Positions 17,375 to 26,881 are shown, counted from the stretch's first letter. The stretch: DNA of 41,304 bases from Burkholderiaceae bacterium (GCA_023954095.1 JAMLIQ010000017.1:1-41304), one strand, 5' to 3'. Numbers and translations are program-made. Notes: generated by a model from the sequence alone, not told the origin.

Positions 17375-18331
17375 ATGTCCACGCTGCCCCCGGTTCTGCA
17401 AAAGCTCACGCTCCCTGTCATCGGCTCGCCCCTGTTCATCGTCAGCAACCCCAAGCTGGTCATCGAACAGTGCAAGGCCGGGATCGTGGGCTCCATGCCC
17501 GCACTCAATGCCCGCCCCGCCGAGCAGTTGGACGAATGGCTGGCCGAGATTACAGAAACCCTCGCGGCCTGGGACAAGGCCCATCCCGAGCAACCTGCTG
17601 CGCCGTTCGCCATCAATCAGATCGTGCACAAAAGCAATGACCGGCTGGAGCACGACATGCAGGTCTGCGCCAAGTACAAGGTGCCGATCGTCATCACCAG
17701 CCTGGGGGCCCGCGAGGACGTGAACCAGGCCGTGCATGCCTGGGGCGGCATCGTGCTGCACGACATCATCAACAACAAGTTTGCGCACAAGGCCATCGAG
17801 AAAGGAGCCGATGGCCTGATTGCGGTGGCTGCGGGCGCAGGTGGCCATGCCGGGGTGAAGAGCCCCTTCGCTCTGGTGCAGGAAATCCGCGCCTGGTTCG
17901 ATGGGCCGCTCGCGCTCAGCGGCGCCATTGCCACGGGCGATGCCGTGCTGGCAGCGCAGGCCATGGGGGCAGACTTTGGCTATATCGGTTCGGCCTTCAT
18001 CGCCACCGAGGAAGCCCGCGCCAGCGACGCCTACAAGCAGGCGATTGTGGAGGGGAGCTCGGACGACATCGTCTACAGCAACCTGTTCACCGGCGTGCAT
18101 GGCAACTACCTGGCCCCGTCGATCCGCGCCGCCGGCATGGACCCCGACAACCTGCCCGAGTCCGATCCGAGCAAAATGAACTTTGGCGGCAACTCCACCA
18201 AGGCCTGGAAGGATATCTGGGGCTGCGGCCAGGGCATTGGGGCTGTGCAGGCCGTGACCAGCACCGCGGCGCTGGTGCAGCGGCTGCGCAGCGAATACGA
18301 CGCCGCGCGTGCGCGGCTGCTGGCAGCCTGA
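17375..18331 (+). CDS. Nitronate monooxygenase family protein (FMN-dependent, NPD-like)
   Basis: A 318-residue TIM-barrel flavoprotein. FMN-binding glycine-rich segments GAGGHAGVKSP (155-165, H158 the probable catalytic histidine), LSGAIATGDAV and GADFGYIGSAF are present. Members oxidise alkyl nitronates, but many related proteins act on other substrates, so the true substrate is uncertain. The start was set at ATG 17375 because residues before it derive from the palindromic repeat and the family begins near PPVLQKLTLPVIGSPLF. It lies between acyl-CoA dehydrogenase and acs on the same strand. Confidence 0.88.
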   Translation: MSTLPPVLQKLTLPVIGSPLFIVSNPKLVIEQCKAGIVGSMPALNARPAEQLDEWLAEITETLAAWDKAHPEQPAAPFAINQIVHKSNDRLEHDMQVCAKYKVPIVITSLGAREDVNQAVHAWGGIVLHDIINNKFAHKAIEKGADGLIAVAAGAGGHAGVKSPFALVQEIRAWFDGPLALSGAIATGDAVLAAQAMGADFGYIGSAFIATEEARASDAYKQAIVEGSSDDIVYSNLFTGVHGNYLAPSIRAAGMDPDNLPESDPSKMNFGGNSTKAWKDIWGCGQGIGAVQAVTSTAALVQRLRSEYDAARARLLAA

Positions 18332-18455
18332 ACCACCAGCAACCTGGCAGCCAGGCCGACAGTGAAACGGGAGCGTACCAGCCCAGTCAGTAGCATGTAA
18401 GTGCGTGCATGGACAGTGTCGGGTGAACATTCACCGACTTTCAGGAGACACAACC

Positions 18456-20453
18456 ATGAGCGCGCCATCGAATGCCATCGAATCCACCCTGGTGGAGAAC
18501 CGCGTTTTTCCACCTGCGGACGCCGTTGTACAGGCCGCCCGCGTGAGTGGCATGCCCGCTTACGAGGCGCTGTGCGCCGAGGCTGCTGCGGACTACGAGG
18601 GCTTCTGGGCGCGCCTGGGCCGTGAGCACCTGCAGTGGACCAAACCGTTCACGCAGACCCTGGACGAATCCAACGCACCGTTCTACAAGTGGTATGCAGA
18701 CGGCGAGCTCAATGCCTCGGCCAACTGCCTGGACCGCCACATCGGTACGGCCGCCGAGAACAAGGTGGCCATCATTTTCGAAGCCGACGATGGCGCGGTG
18801 ACCCGTGTGACCTACAAGGAGCTGCTGGCGCGCGTCAGCCGCTTTGCCAACGCGCTCACTGCGCTGGGCGTGGGCAAGGGTGACCGTGTGCTGGTCTACA
18901 TGCCCATGACCATTGAAGGTGTGGTGGCCATGCAGGCCTGCGCCCGCATTGGCGCCACGCACAGTGTGGTGTTTGGCGGCTTTTCGGCCAAGGCGGTGCA
19001 CGAGCGTGTGCAGGATGCCGGCGCTGTGGCCATCGTCACGGCCAACTACCAGCTGCGTGGAGGCAAGGAACTGCCCCTCAAGTCCATCATTGACGAGGCC
19101 CTGGCCATGGGCGGATGCGACAGCCTGCGCAATGTGCTGGTCTACGAGCGCACCAAGACACCCTGCAACATGGTGGCAGGCCGCGACCTGACGTTTGCCC
19201 AGGCGCTCGAAGGCCAGTCCGACAGCTGCGAGCCCGTAGCGGTGGGTGCCGAACATCCGCTGTTCATCCTCTATACGTCGGGCTCCACCGGCAAGCCCAA
19301 GGGCGTGCAGCACAGCACGGCGGGTTACCTGATGTGGGCCAAGGCGACGATGGAATGGACCTTCGACATTCAGCCCAGCGACGTGTTCTGGTGTACGGCC
19401 GATATCGGCTGGATCACCGGCCATACCTATGTGGCCTATGGTCCCTTGGCCGCAGGTGCCACGCAGATCATTTTTGAAGGTATTCCCACCTACCCGAACG
19501 CCGGACGCTTCTGGCAGATGATCGAGCGCCACAAGTGCACCGTGTTCTACACCGCGCCCACGGCCATCCGCTCTCTCATCAAGGCGGCCGAAGCCGACCC
19601 GGCCGTGCACCCGGACCGCTCGGATCTATCGAGCCTGCGTATCCTGGGCAGCGTGGGCGAGCCCATCAACCCCGAAGCCTGGATGTGGTATTACAAAAAC
19701 GTGGGTGGCGAGCGCTGCCCGGTGGTGGACACTTTCTGGCAGACCGAAAATGGCGGTCACGTCATTACCCCGCTGCCCGGCGCCACGCCGCTCGTGCCCG
19801 GCAGCTGCACGCTGCCGCTGCCTGGCATCATGGCCGCCATCGTGGATGAAACCGGCAACGACATCCCCAATGGCTCCGGCGGTATGCTGGTCATCAAGCG
19901 CCCCTGGCCAAGCATGATCCGCACCATCTGGGGTGACCCGGAGCGTTTCAAGAAGAGCTACTTCCCGGACGAGATGGGGGGCAAGATTTACCTCGCAGGG
20001 GACGGCGCGGTGCGCAGCGCCGATCGGGGTTATTTCCGTATCACCGGCCGTATCGACGACGTGCTCAATGTCTCGGGTCACCGCATGGGCACCATGGAAA
20101 TCGAATCCGCCTTGGTGGCCAAGACCGATCTGGTGGCTGAGGCCGCCGTGGTGGGCCGCCCGGACGATGTCACCGGCGAGGCCATCTGCGCCTTTGTCGT
20201 TCTCAAGCGCAGCCGTCCCACGGGCGAGGAGGCCAAACAGATCGCCAAGGAACTGCGCGACTGGGTGGCCAAGGAGATCGGTCCCATCGCCAAGCCCAAG
20301 GACATTCGTTTCGGCGACAACCTGCCCAAGACCCGCAGCGGCAAGATCATGCGCCGCCTGCTTCGTTCCATCGCCAAAGGCGAAGCCATCACCCAGGACA
20401 CCAGCACGCTGGAAAACCCCGCAATTCTGGATCAATTGGCTGAAACCAATTGA
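18456..20453 (+). CDS. acs: Acetate--CoA ligase (acetyl-CoA synthetase, AMP-forming)
   Basis: A 665-residue acetyl-CoA synthetase that converts acetate, ATP and CoA to acetyl-CoA through acetyl-AMP. The P-loop-like [11 protein letters not shown] is at 273-283, with [20 protein letters not shown], then [25 protein letters not shown] and [13 protein letters not shown]. The lysine K630 in [10 protein letters not shown] is the residue usually acetylated to switch the enzyme off. Length is close to the family's 650. AGGAGA precedes the ATG at 18456; an in-frame ATG at 18405 has no site. The stop codon lies inside a perfect 15-bp hairpin. Confidence 0.97.
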   Translation: MSAPSNAIESTLVENRVFPPADAVVQAARVSGMPAYEALCAEAAADYEGFWARLGREHLQWTKPFTQTLDESNAPFYKWYADGELNASANCLDRHIGTAAENKVAIIFEADDGAVTRVTYKELLARVSRFANALTALGVGKGDRVLVYMPMTIEGVVAMQACARIGATHSVVFGGFSAKAVHERVQDAGAVAIVTANYQLRGGKELPLKSIIDEALAMGGCDSLRNVLVYERTKTPCNMVAGRDLTFAQALEGQSDSCEPVAVGAEHPLFILYTSGSTGKPKGVQHSTAGYLMWAKATMEWTFDIQPSDVFWCTADIGWITGHTYVAYGPLAAGATQIIFEGIPTYPNAGRFWQMIERHKCTVFYTAPTAIRSLIKAAEADPAVHPDRSDLSSLRILGSVGEPINPEAWMWYYKNVGGERCPVVDTFWQTENGGHVITPLPGATPLVPGSCTLPLPGIMAAIVDETGNDIPNGSGGMLVIKRPWPSMIRTIWGDPERFKKSYFPDEMGGKIYLAGDGAVRSADRGYFRITGRIDDVLNVSGHRMGTMEIESALVAKTDLVAEAAVVGRPDDVTGEAICAFVVLKRSRPTGEEAKQIAKELRDWVAKEIGPIAKPKDIRFGDNLPKTRSGKIMRRLLRSIAKGEAITQDTSTLENPAILDQLAETN

Positions 20454-20460
20454 TCCAGAA
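20425..20460 (+). terminator. 15-bp perfect inverted repeat spanning the acs stop codon
   Basis: TTCTGGATCAATTGG (20425-20439) and CCAATTGATCCAGAA (20446-20460) pair perfectly around the 6-base loop CTGAAA. The acs TGA (20451-20453) is within the right arm. There is no following T-run, so intrinsic termination is uncertain; the hairpin could instead protect the transcript 3' end or impede ribosomes at termination. Part of the right arm recurs downstream as a direct repeat. Confidence 0.5.
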
Positions 20461-20568
20461 GGCGCCGCAAGGCGCCAGCGCAAAGCGCTTGCGGGATTTG
20501 GGGACACTCATGTCGCGCAGCGACGTGGCGTGGCCACAAAATCGGACCCAGTTGATCCAGAAGGCGCC
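20450..20568 (+). repeat. 17-bp direct repeat TTGATCCAGAAGGCGCC bracketing 85 bp downstream of acs
   Basis: TTGATCCAGAAGGCGCC occurs at 20450-20466 and again at 20552-20568. The 85 bases between contain GGCGCCAGCGCAAAGCGCTTGC-type short inverted repeats and a stretch ATGTCGCGCAGCGACGTGGC. No gene is credible here. It may be a small mobile or repeated unit; its copy number elsewhere cannot be checked. Confidence 0.55.
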
Positions 20569-20610
20569 AGCAGCGCTGGGCTGGACGCATCGCTTGTGTA
20601 CCGAATCAAA

Positions 20611-20638
20611 GAAAGGGGTGCCTTGAGGCACCCCTTTC
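20611..20638. terminator. acs: Hairpin terminator downstream of acs (12-bp perfect stem)
   Basis: GAAAGGGGTGCC (20611-20622) and GGCACCCCTTTC (20627-20638) form a perfect 12-bp stem with a TTGA loop. The stem has an A-run on the left and T-run within the right arm, so it could work on either strand between acs (plus) and the convergent cytochrome gene (minus). Confidence 0.75.
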
Positions 20639-20654
20639 TGCATCTGGACCGCCC

Positions 20655-20692
20655 AAACAAAAACCGCCGCGTCCTGGGCAGGATTGCGGCGG
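20655..20692 (-). terminator. Intrinsic terminator of the cytochrome c gene
   Basis: On the minus strand CCGCCGC (from 20692) pairs with GCGGCGG (to 20664) around an inner TCCTG/AGGA pairing, followed by TTTTTGTTT (20663-20655). This is a classic rho-independent layout 49 bp after the cytochrome stop. A further GCTTGCC/GGCAAGC stem lies at 20701-20723. Confidence 0.75.
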
Positions 20693-20740
20693 CTTGTCTT
20701 GCTTGCCAACGCGGTCGGCAAGCCCGGGCGGGAGACCCGA

Positions 20741-21046
20741 TTACTTGAGCGACAGAACCCAGTCGACCAGCTTCTTGGCCTCGGCTTCGTTGACCTGGGC
20801 ATTGGCAGGCATGGGAACTGGGCCCCAGACGCCCTTGCTGCCCTTCAACACATGCGTGATCAGGGTTGCTTCAGCATCTTTCTGGCCGGCATACTTCTTG
20901 GCAACATCCTTGTAGGCGGGGCCCACGAGCTTCTTGTCCACTGCGTGGCAGGCCATGCAGTTCTTGGACTTGGCCAGCGCCTCATCGGCCAGGGCGGGAG
21001 CGGCAACAGCCAGCGTCATAGCGAGGGTAATCAGTGTGCGCTTCAT
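20741..21046 (-). CDS. Class I c-type cytochrome (c551/c552-like), periplasmic
   Basis: A 101-residue mono-haem cytochrome. A signal peptide is clear ([20 protein letters not shown], cleavage likely after A20). Haem attaches at CMACH (C30, C33, H34), and M79 in WGPVPMPAN is the expected sixth ligand. The mature protein of about 81 residues fits cytochrome c551/c552, small electron shuttles to terminal oxidases or denitrification enzymes. GAGGAAAG precedes the ATG. It is a single-gene unit with its own terminator, divergent from the Trp-rich gene. Confidence 0.95.
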   Translation of the reverse strand: MKRTLITLAMTLAVAAPALADEALAKSKNCMACHAVDKKLVGPAYKDVAKKYAGQKDAEATLITHVLKGSKGVWGPVPMPANAQVNEAEAKKLVDWVLSLK

Positions 21047-21145
21047 CGTGGTCTTTCCTCTAGGTTGGGTTACATTGATGCAACGCGATTGTAATGACTC
21101 AGGTTGACGGCGACCATACTATTGCGGCATCTGTTGAGGATTATC

Positions 21146-21388
21146 ATGTACATGCTTGGCTTGGGAATCATTCTGGCACTGCTCAAATACCTTGAAATCG
21201 GCCCTGTCGCTGCGTGGTCGTGGTGGTGGGTGCTGACACCATTTGGCCTGACCATTCTGTGGTGGGCCTGGGCGGATTCCACTGGCTACACCAAGCGCAA
21301 GGCCATGGAGAAAATGGATCAGCGCAAGAAGGATCGTATCGACAAGCACAAGGAAGCGATGGGGATGCGCCCGCGCAAGCCGCGCTGA
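21146..21388 (+). CDS. Small Trp-rich membrane protein (TIGR04438 type)
   Basis: An 80-residue protein with two hydrophobic segments (MLGLGIILALLKYLEI and WSWWWVLTPFGLTILWWAWA) and a strongly charged C-terminal tail (TKRKAMEKMDQRKKDR). Eight tryptophans in a short span match the TIGR04438 small Trp-rich family of Burkholderiales, of unknown function. ATG 21146 was chosen because GAGGA lies just upstream and it matches the family start; the frame is open to 21104. It is divergent from the cytochrome gene across about 100 bp and stands alone before ilvD. Confidence 0.85.
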   Translation: MYMLGLGIILALLKYLEIGPVAAWSWWWVLTPFGLTILWWAWADSTGYTKRKAMEKMDQRKKDRIDKHKEAMGMRPRKPR

Positions 21389-21568
21389 ATTGTGTCTGTC
21401 GCCTGCGTTGCTGGCGCGCGCAGACGATGCTGTGCATGGCAATCCTGTCTGCGACTGGCATGACCCTGTTGCAGTTGTGCCGGGCTATCGTGTGCAGGGC
21501 TGCAATCAAGCGCGTGCGACATAATCAAAACACACCTTTCTATTATCTGCCCACGGACGATTCGACAA
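21389..21568 (+). promoter_or_regulatory. ilvD: 180-bp leader of ilvD
   Basis: No gene is seen here. The best promoter-like word is CATAAT at 21520-21525, about 45 bp before the ilvD start, without a convincing -35 box. No leader peptide rich in branched-chain residues with an attenuator hairpin was recognised. The ilvD ATG also lacks a good ribosome site. Confidence 0.3.
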
Positions 21569-23428
21569 ATGCCCGCCTACCGTTCCAAAACCTCTACTGC
21601 CGGTCGCAATATGGCCGGTGCGCGCGCGCTCTGGCGTGCCACCGGCATGAAGGACGATGATTTTCAAAAGCCCATCATCGCAGTGGTCAATTCCTTCACC
21701 CAGTTCGTGCCTGGCCACGTGCACCTCAAGGATATGGGGCAGTTGGTGGCGCGCGAGATCGAGGCGGCAGGCGGCGTAGCCAAGGAATTCAACACCATTG
21801 CCGTGGACGACGGTATCGCGATGGGCCATGACGGCATGCTGTATTCGCTGCCCAGCCGCGACATCATTGCCGACTCGGTCGAGTACATGGTCAATGCCCA
21901 CTGCGCCGATGCGATGGTGTGCATCTCCAACTGTGACAAGATCACCCCCGGAATGCTCATGGCAGCCATGCGCATCAATATTCCGGTCGTCTTTGTGTCG
22001 GGCGGCCCCATGGAGGCGGGCAAGGTCAAGCTGGCTACGCCGGGCACACACTCCCTGACATTCAAGAAGCTCGATCTGATCGATGCCATGGTCATGGCGG
22101 CCGATGACACGGCATCGGATGCCGACGTGGCCGAGGTGGAGCGCTCTGCCTGCCCCACCTGCGGCTCCTGCTCGGGCATGTTCACCGCCAACTCCATGAA
22201 CTGCCTGACTGAGGCCCTGGGCCTCTCGCTGCCCGGCAACGGCACCACGCTGGCAACGCACTCGGACCGGGAGGAGCTGTTCAAGCGTGCGGGCCGCCTG
22301 GTGGTGGACCTGTGCAAGCGGTACTACGAGAAGGACGACAGCAGCATCCTGCCGCGCTCCATGGGTTTCAAGGCGTTTGAGAATGCCATGACGCTGGACA
22401 TCGCCATGGGTGGGTCGACGAACACCATCCTGCACATTCTGGCGATTGCGCAAGAGGCCGGGATCGACTTCACCATGGCCGACATTGACCGCCTCTCGCG
22501 CGTCGTGCCGCAGCTGTGCAAGGTAGCGCCCAACACGGACAAGTACCACATCGAAGACGTACACCGCGCGGGCGGCATCATGGCCATTCTGGGTGAGCTC
22601 GACCGTGCGGGCAAGCTGCACACCGATACGCCTACGGTGCACGCCAAAACCCTGAAAGATGCGCTGGACGAGTGGGACATCGCCCGCAATCCGTCAGAAG
22701 CCGTCAAGACCTTCTATCGGGCGGGACCGGCCGGCATCCCCACCCAGACAGCCTTCAGCCAGAGCACCCGCTGGCCCAGCCTGGACCTGGACCGCGCCGA
22801 AGGCTGTATTCGTTCCGTTGAGCACGCCTTTTCGCAGGAAGGCGGTCTGGCTGTGCTGGTGGGCAACATCGCGCTCAAGGGGTGTGTAGTCAAGACCGCC
22901 GGGGTGGATGACACGCTGATGGTGTTTGAGGGACCGGCCCATGTGACCGAATCGCAAGACGAAGCGGTGGCCGATATTCTGGACGACAAGGTCAAGGCGG
23001 GCGACATCGTCATCGTGCGTTACGAAGGCCCCAAAGGCGGCCCCGGCATGCAGGAAATGCTTTACCCCACGAGCTACATCAAGTCCAAAGGCCTGGGCAA
23101 GGCTTGTGCGCTGCTGACCGATGGGCGCTTCTCCGGCGGAACCTCGGGCCTGTCCATCGGCCACGCGTCGCCGGAGGCTGCTGCGGGTGGCGCCATCGGC
23201 CTGGTGCGCAATGGTGACCGCATCCGCATCGATATCCCGAACCGCAGCATCAACGTGCTGGTGTCCGACGAAGAACTGGCCCAACGCCGTGCCGAGCAGG
23301 ACGCCAAGGGCTGGAAGCCTGCCCAGCCGCGGCCCCGCAAGGTGTCCGCCGCACTCAAGGCCTATGCCAAGCTGGTGATGTCGGCAGACAAAGGCGCAGT
23401 GCGCGATTTGTCGCTGCTGGACGACTGA
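21569..23428 (+). CDS. ilvD: Dihydroxy-acid dehydratase
   Basis: A 619-residue enzyme of the E. coli IlvD type that dehydrates 2,3-dihydroxy-isovalerate and 2,3-dihydroxy-3-methylvalerate in valine, leucine and isoleucine synthesis. Iron-sulfur cysteines fall in [12 protein letters not shown] (C122) and [20 protein letters not shown] (C195), the same numbers as in E. coli; [15 protein letters not shown] and [14 protein letters not shown] are further hallmarks. It forms a single-gene unit: a 180-bp leader precedes it and a strong terminator follows. The enzyme should be cytoplasmic and oxygen-sensitive through its cluster. Confidence 0.97.
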   Translation: MPAYRSKTSTAGRNMAGARALWRATGMKDDDFQKPIIAVVNSFTQFVPGHVHLKDMGQLVAREIEAAGGVAKEFNTIAVDDGIAMGHDGMLYSLPSRDIIADSVEYMVNAHCADAMVCISNCDKITPGMLMAAMRINIPVVFVSGGPMEAGKVKLATPGTHSLTFKKLDLIDAMVMAADDTASDADVAEVERSACPTCGSCSGMFTANSMNCLTEALGLSLPGNGTTLATHSDREELFKRAGRLVVDLCKRYYEKDDSSILPRSMGFKAFENAMTLDIAMGGSTNTILHILAIAQEAGIDFTMADIDRLSRVVPQLCKVAPNTDKYHIEDVHRAGGIMAILGELDRAGKLHTDTPTVHAKTLKDALDEWDIARNPSEAVKTFYRAGPAGIPTQTAFSQSTRWPSLDLDRAEGCIRSVEHAFSQEGGLAVLVGNIALKGCVVKTAGVDDTLMVFEGPAHVTESQDEAVADILDDKVKAGDIVIVRYEGPKGGPGMQEMLYPTSYIKSKGLGKACALLTDGRFSGGTSGLSIGHASPEAAAGGAIGLVRNGDRIRIDIPNRSINVLVSDEELAQRRAEQDAKGWKPAQPRPRKVSAALKAYAKLVMSADKGAVRDLSLLDD

Positions 23429-23453
23429 TTCGGCGCATCCAGGCCCATCAAGA

Positions 23454-23489
23454 AAAATGCCGTTTCAGCGAATGCTGAGACGGCATTTT
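23454..23489 (+). terminator. ilvD: Terminator of ilvD
   Basis: AAAATGCCGTTTCAG (23454-23468) and CTGAGACGGCATTTT (23475-23489) form a 15-bp stem with one G-U pair and a CGAATG loop, 25 bp after the ilvD stop. The T-run is in the right arm. It may also stop the convergent bacterioferritin transcript. Confidence 0.8.
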
Positions 23490-23555
23490 GCTATCTTATA
23501 TATAGCTTTTGCGCTTATGGGGAAAGCGTTGGAGGCCAATTTGGCTGATATTTTG
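23490..23555 (+). repeat. Palindromic AGCGCT repeat, copy c
   Basis: It directly abuts the ilvD terminator: GCTATCTTATATATAGCT, then TTGCGCTTATGGGGAAAGCG, then TTGGAGGCCAATTTGG. It is the closest match to copy e at 30401, sharing GAGGCCAATTT. It lies between convergent ilvD and bfr. Confidence 0.7.
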
Positions 23556-23571
23556 GCCGTTGTCAAACCGG

Positions 23572-24048
23572 TCAGGGCGCCGTGCCGGTCTGGCTCTGCA
23601 GGTAGTTCTCCAGCCCGATCTTCTCGATCAGGCCCAATTGCTTTTCCAGCCAGTAGGCGTGGTCTTCCTCGGTGTCGCGCAATTGGGCCAGCAGCAGGTC
23701 ACGGCCCACGTAGTCGCCCACGCTCTCGCACAGCGCCATGCCTTTTTGCAGGGCGGCACGCACCTCGTACTCCAGTGCCAGGTCTTTTTGCAGCATCTCG
23801 GGCACGGTGCGGCCAAAGGCAAACTCTCGCGGCCGCATGTCGGGCGTACCGCCCAGGAACAGGATGCGACGCAGCAGGGCATCGGCATGCTGCGTCTCCT
23901 CCTGCATTTCATGGTCCATGCGGGCATACAGGCGGGCAAGGCCCAGGTCTTCATAGATGCGCGAGTGGATGAAATACTGGTCGCGCGCGGCCAGTTCGCC
24001 GCGCAGCAGTTCCTTGAAATAAGTGATGACTTCGGGGTGGCCTTGCAT
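23572..24048 (-). CDS. bfr: Bacterioferritin
   Basis: A 158-residue ferritin-fold protein for iron storage. The di-iron site residues are visible: [10 protein letters not shown] (E18), [14 protein letters not shown] (E51 and H54 region, with M52 as the usual haem ligand), LALEYEV (E94 region) and [12 protein letters not shown] (E127/H130 region). These arrangements fit bacterioferritin rather than Dps or ferritin. The ATG at 24046-24048 has GAGGAAA upstream; the frame is open to 24117, but that overlaps lgt. It is divergent from lgt over 59 bp. Iron regulation (Fur box) was not recognised. Confidence 0.95.
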   Translation of the reverse strand: MQGHPEVITYFKELLRGELAARDQYFIHSRIYEDLGLARLYARMDHEMQEETQHADALLRRILFLGGTPDMRPREFAFGRTVPEMLQKDLALEYEVRAALQKGMALCESVGDYVGRDLLLAQLRDTEEDHAYWLEKQLGLIEKIGLENYLQSQTGTAP

Positions 24049-24107
24049 GGTGTTTCCTCGGTTGCAGGCACCAGTATCGCCCAGGCGCGGGCACAATACC
24101 GCCCAAC

Positions 24108-24923
24108 ATGCTGACATACCCCCACATTGATCCCGTCGCCTTGCAACTGGGCCCTGTTGCCATCCACTGGTACGGCCTGACCTACCTCGCTGCCTTCGGG
24201 CTGTTCATGTTCCTGGGGCTGCAGCGCCTGCGCCACGAGCCCTTCGTGTCCATCACCGGCCCCGGCGCGTGGACGCGCAAGGATGTGGAGGACATTCTTT
24301 TCCTCGGTGTGGTGGGCGTGATTCTGGGCGGGCGCCTGGGTTACTGCCTTTTCTACAAGCCGGGCTACTACGCGGCCCATCCCCTGGAGATTTTTGCGGT
24401 ATGGCAGGGGGGCATGAGCTTTCACGGCGGCTTGCTGGGCGTGATTGCCTCCATGCTGTGGTTCGCCCATTCACGCAAGCGTCCCTGGATGCAGGTGGCG
24501 GATTTTGTGGCGCCTTGTGTTCCCACGGGCCTGGCGGCAGGGCGGGTGGGCAACTTCATCAATGGGGAGCTTTGGGGGCGTTTTGCCAGCCCCGATCTGC
24601 CCTGGGGCATGGTCTTTGCACACAGCGGTTCTTTGCAGCCACGGCATCCCTCGCAGATTTACCAGTTTCTGCTGGAAGGATTGCTGCTGTTCGTTCTCTT
24701 GTGGCTCTACGCCCGCCGTGAACGCCCGCAGGGCCAGGTGGCCGCTGCATTCCTGGTGGGGTATGGCGTGCTGCGTTTCATTGCCGAGTATTTTCGCGAG
24801 CCCGACAGCTTTTTAGGGCTGTTGTCCCTGGGCATGAGCATGGGTCAGTGGCTGTGCCTGCCCATGGTTCTGGCCGGTGCCGGGATGTGGCTGTATTGCG
24901 GCCGGAGTGCTGCACGACCCTAG
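24108..24923 (+). CDS. lgt: Prolipoprotein diacylglyceryl transferase
   Basis: A 271-residue inner-membrane enzyme that adds diacylglycerol to the lipobox cysteine of prolipoproteins. Seven hydrophobic segments are seen. Key motifs are [19 protein letters not shown] (the essential histidine) and the signature [18 protein letters not shown] around R146. The last codons read ...ARP then TAG, and that TAG is at the left edge of an IS element. Joining the two IS flanks gives CCC TAG GGC, so the original stop was also TAG and the protein appears unchanged. Confidence 0.96.
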   Translation: MLTYPHIDPVALQLGPVAIHWYGLTYLAAFGLFMFLGLQRLRHEPFVSITGPGAWTRKDVEDILFLGVVGVILGGRLGYCLFYKPGYYAAHPLEIFAVWQGGMSFHGGLLGVIASMLWFAHSRKRPWMQVADFVAPCVPTGLAAGRVGNFINGELWGRFASPDLPWGMVFAHSGSLQPRHPSQIYQFLLEGLLLFVLLWLYARRERPQGQVAAAFLVGYGVLRFIAEYFREPDSFLGLLSLGMSMGQWLCLPMVLAGAGMWLYCGRSAARP

Positions 24924-25766
24924 GCTGAATCGACATTCATTCAGTCACCCAGGCGAGGGTGGCAGCGATGAGCAGGAAGGCTCTGAAGTTGTCATCCTTG
25001 CGGTCATAGCGCGTGGCGATGCGCCTGTACTGCTTGAGCCGTCCAAAGCAACGCTCGATGGCGTTGCGCGCCCGATAAACCCTTGCATCAAAGGGCCTGG
25101 GTTGCTGGCAACTGCGCGGCGGGATCACCGCCGTGGCCCCCATGGCCTCAATCTGTTGCACCAAGGCCCGGCTGTCATAACCCTTGTCGGCTAGTATGTG
25201 CGTGGGAGCGAAGCCCTGTAGCAGCGCTGGCGCCTGGGTAATGTCGTTGACCTGCCCAGGTGTCAGGATCAGTTTCAGGGGTCGGCCATGTCCGTCGCAG
25301 GCCATATGGATCTTGGTGCTCAAACCTCCTCGGGAACGCCCCACAGCCGAATTCCGGAGCCCCCTTTTCCAGTGACGGCCTGCTGATGGGCTCGCACGAT
25401 GGTGCTGTCGATGAGCAGGTACTCGTTGCCACGATCCTTGACCAGCACCGCAAAGACTTTGTCCCATACTCCGGCAGCGGCCCAGCGCGTGAAGCGTTTG
25501 TGCACGCTTTTGTATTTGCCGTAGCGCTCGGGCAGATCACTCCAGCGGGCACCTGAGCGCAACACCCACAGCACGGCGTTGACGAACAGCCGGTTGTCGC
25601 TACCGCTGCGTCCGGGGTCTCCTGCCTTGCCAGGCAGCAGATCGTGCAGGCGGCTCCATTGGGTGTCAGTCAGTTCGTAGCGGCTTGGGCGGGGCATTCG
25701 GGCTCGTCTCTCCTTGCTCCCGATCTTCTCAGCTTTACTTCCCAGGCTTTGAATGTCGATTCAACC
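24923..25766 (-). mobile_element. IS5-family (IS427-like group) insertion sequence, complete
   Basis: An 844-bp element with 17-bp terminal inverted repeats, GGCTGAATCGACATTCA at the left and the complement of GGTTGAATCGACATTCA at the right, differing at one base. It is flanked by TA on both sides (24921-24922 and 25767-25768), the usual short target duplication of this group; because both flanks read CTAG, a 4-bp duplication cannot be excluded. It carries one transposase in two overlapping frames. Both ends and reading frames look intact, so it may be recent. Confidence 0.92.
24937..25697 (-). CDS. IS5-family DDE transposase, two frames joined by -1 frameshift
   Basis: The upstream frame (start 25697, stop near 25320) encodes MPRPSRYELTDTQW... 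and the first catalytic aspartate in LLIDSTIVRAHQ. The downstream frame (open from 25467 to 24937) encodes GRSRGGLSTKIH, the second aspartate in ILADKGYDSRALV and the glutamate in ARNAIERCFGRLKQYRR. A run of AAAAGGGGG at 25368-25360 is the probable slippage site, where the frame changes by -1. Two-frame transposases are normal in this IS group, so this is not necessarily a broken gene. Fusion would give about 250 residues. Confidence 0.9.
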
Positions 25767-25795
25767 TAGGGCCGACACTGGTTTGAGTTTTAAGG

Positions 25796-25851
25796 GAAAA
25801 TGGCCTCCAGCGCCTTGAGTTAAAGCGCTTCAAGCTATCAAAAACATAGTA
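25796..25851 (-). repeat. Palindromic AGCGCT repeat, copy d (reverse)
   Basis: Read on the minus strand: TACTATGTTTTTGATAGCT, then AAGCGCTTTAACTCAAGGCG, then CTGGAGGCCATTTTC. It is downstream of the IS element and directly upstream of the AEC transporter gene, so it could shape that gene's 5' end. Confidence 0.65.
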
Positions 25852-25913
25852 TCTTGGCCGAATGCGCTGCATATGCCAGGCCCATTTCTTTGCCGCCCGT
25901 CGGCCTGCGTACC

Positions 25914-26870
25914 TTGAACTCTCCTGTTTTTGCCTCCCTGGTTCCGGTCGTCCTGTTCATTGCACTGGGTTTTGTCGCTGCGCGCGCCGCGTGGATTCGG
26001 GCGGCGGCGGTGAAAGACCTGTCCAACCTGGTTTTCATGGTGCTGACGCCTGCACTGCTGTTTCGCACCATGAGCACGGTGCACATCGAAACGCTTGATT
26101 TCGGGCCGGTCGGCATCTATTTCGCTGCCGCCGCCCTGGTCTTTGGTACCACGCTGGCGCTGCAGGGCTTTACCCCGCTGGCGGCAGCGCGGGCTCTGGC
26201 CTATACCTTTGGAAACACCATCATGATCGGCGTGCCGCTCATCGGGCTGGCCTTTGGCGAGGCGGGCCTGGTCACACTCTTCACCCTGATCTCGGTGCAT
26301 GCCCTGGTGCTGCTGACCGGCGCCACCGTGGTGTTTGAGCTGGCCGCCGCACGCGAGCGCGCCCACACGCCGGGCGAGCCCCCACCGCACATGCTGCGCA
26401 CAGTGCTGCAGGCGGTCAAGAACGGCATCCTGCACCCAGTGCCGCTGCCCATCATCGCCGGGCTGCTGTTTGCGCAAACCGGGCTGGTGCTGCCCGCCGT
26501 GGTCGACAAACCCCTGCAACTGCTCGGTCAGGCGCTGGGGCCGCTGGCACTGCTGCTGGTGGGCGTTACGCTGGCGTTCTCCAAAATCGGCACGGGCTTG
26601 TGGCCTGCGCTGCGCGTGGCATTGATCAAAAGCCTGCTGTTCCCGCTGGTGCTGGCCGTGCTGGGCCTGCTTTGGGGTTTTGGGGGGCCTGCGCTGGCGG
26701 TGCTGGTCGTCACGGCTTCGCTGCCCATCGGCGCAAACGTGTTTTTGTTCGCCCAGCGCTACGACGTGGCCGAGGCCGAGGTGACTGCGAGCATTGCAGT
26801 ATCAACTGCGATGGCTCTGGTCACGCTGCCCGTGGTGATGTATCTGGTGGCGCGGTTTGTGGCGGTGTGA
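25914..26870 (+). CDS. AEC family transporter (auxin efflux carrier-like permease)
   Basis: A membrane protein of about 318 residues with some ten hydrophobic segments split by a central polar loop near ARERAHTPGEPPPH. Conserved AEC features are TFGNTIMIGVPLIGLAFGE and the second-half ASLPIGANVFLFAQRYDV. Such permeases export or exchange organic acids such as malate or malonate; the substrate is not readable. The start is uncertain: no ATG or GTG is usable. TTG at 25914 matches the family start (NSPVFASLVPVVLFIALGF), and another TTG at 25854 would add 20 residues; neither has a ribosome site. It converges with the SDR gene, 11 bp apart. Confidence 0.85.
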   Translation: MNSPVFASLVPVVLFIALGFVAARAAWIRAAAVKDLSNLVFMVLTPALLFRTMSTVHIETLDFGPVGIYFAAAALVFGTTLALQGFTPLAAARALAYTFGNTIMIGVPLIGLAFGEAGLVTLFTLISVHALVLLTGATVVFELAAARERAHTPGEPPPHMLRTVLQAVKNGILHPVPLPIIAGLLFAQTGLVLPAVVDKPLQLLGQALGPLALLLVGVTLAFSKIGTGLWPALRVALIKSLLFPLVLAVLGLLWGFGGPALAVLVVTASLPIGANVFLFAQRYDVAEAEVTASIAVSTAMALVTLPVVMYLVARFVAV

Positions 26871-26881
26871 CGGCCGCGCCG

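Noticed and set aside
20389-20802. Minus-strand 137-codon ORF with a repeated GAFWINW segment
   Set aside because: The repeated residues simply reflect the 17-bp direct repeat; the ORF overlaps acs, two terminators and the cytochrome end.
25320-25467. IS transposase as a broken pseudogene
   Set aside because: Two overlapping frames with a slippery A4G5 run are the normal arrangement in this IS group, and all DDE residues are present.
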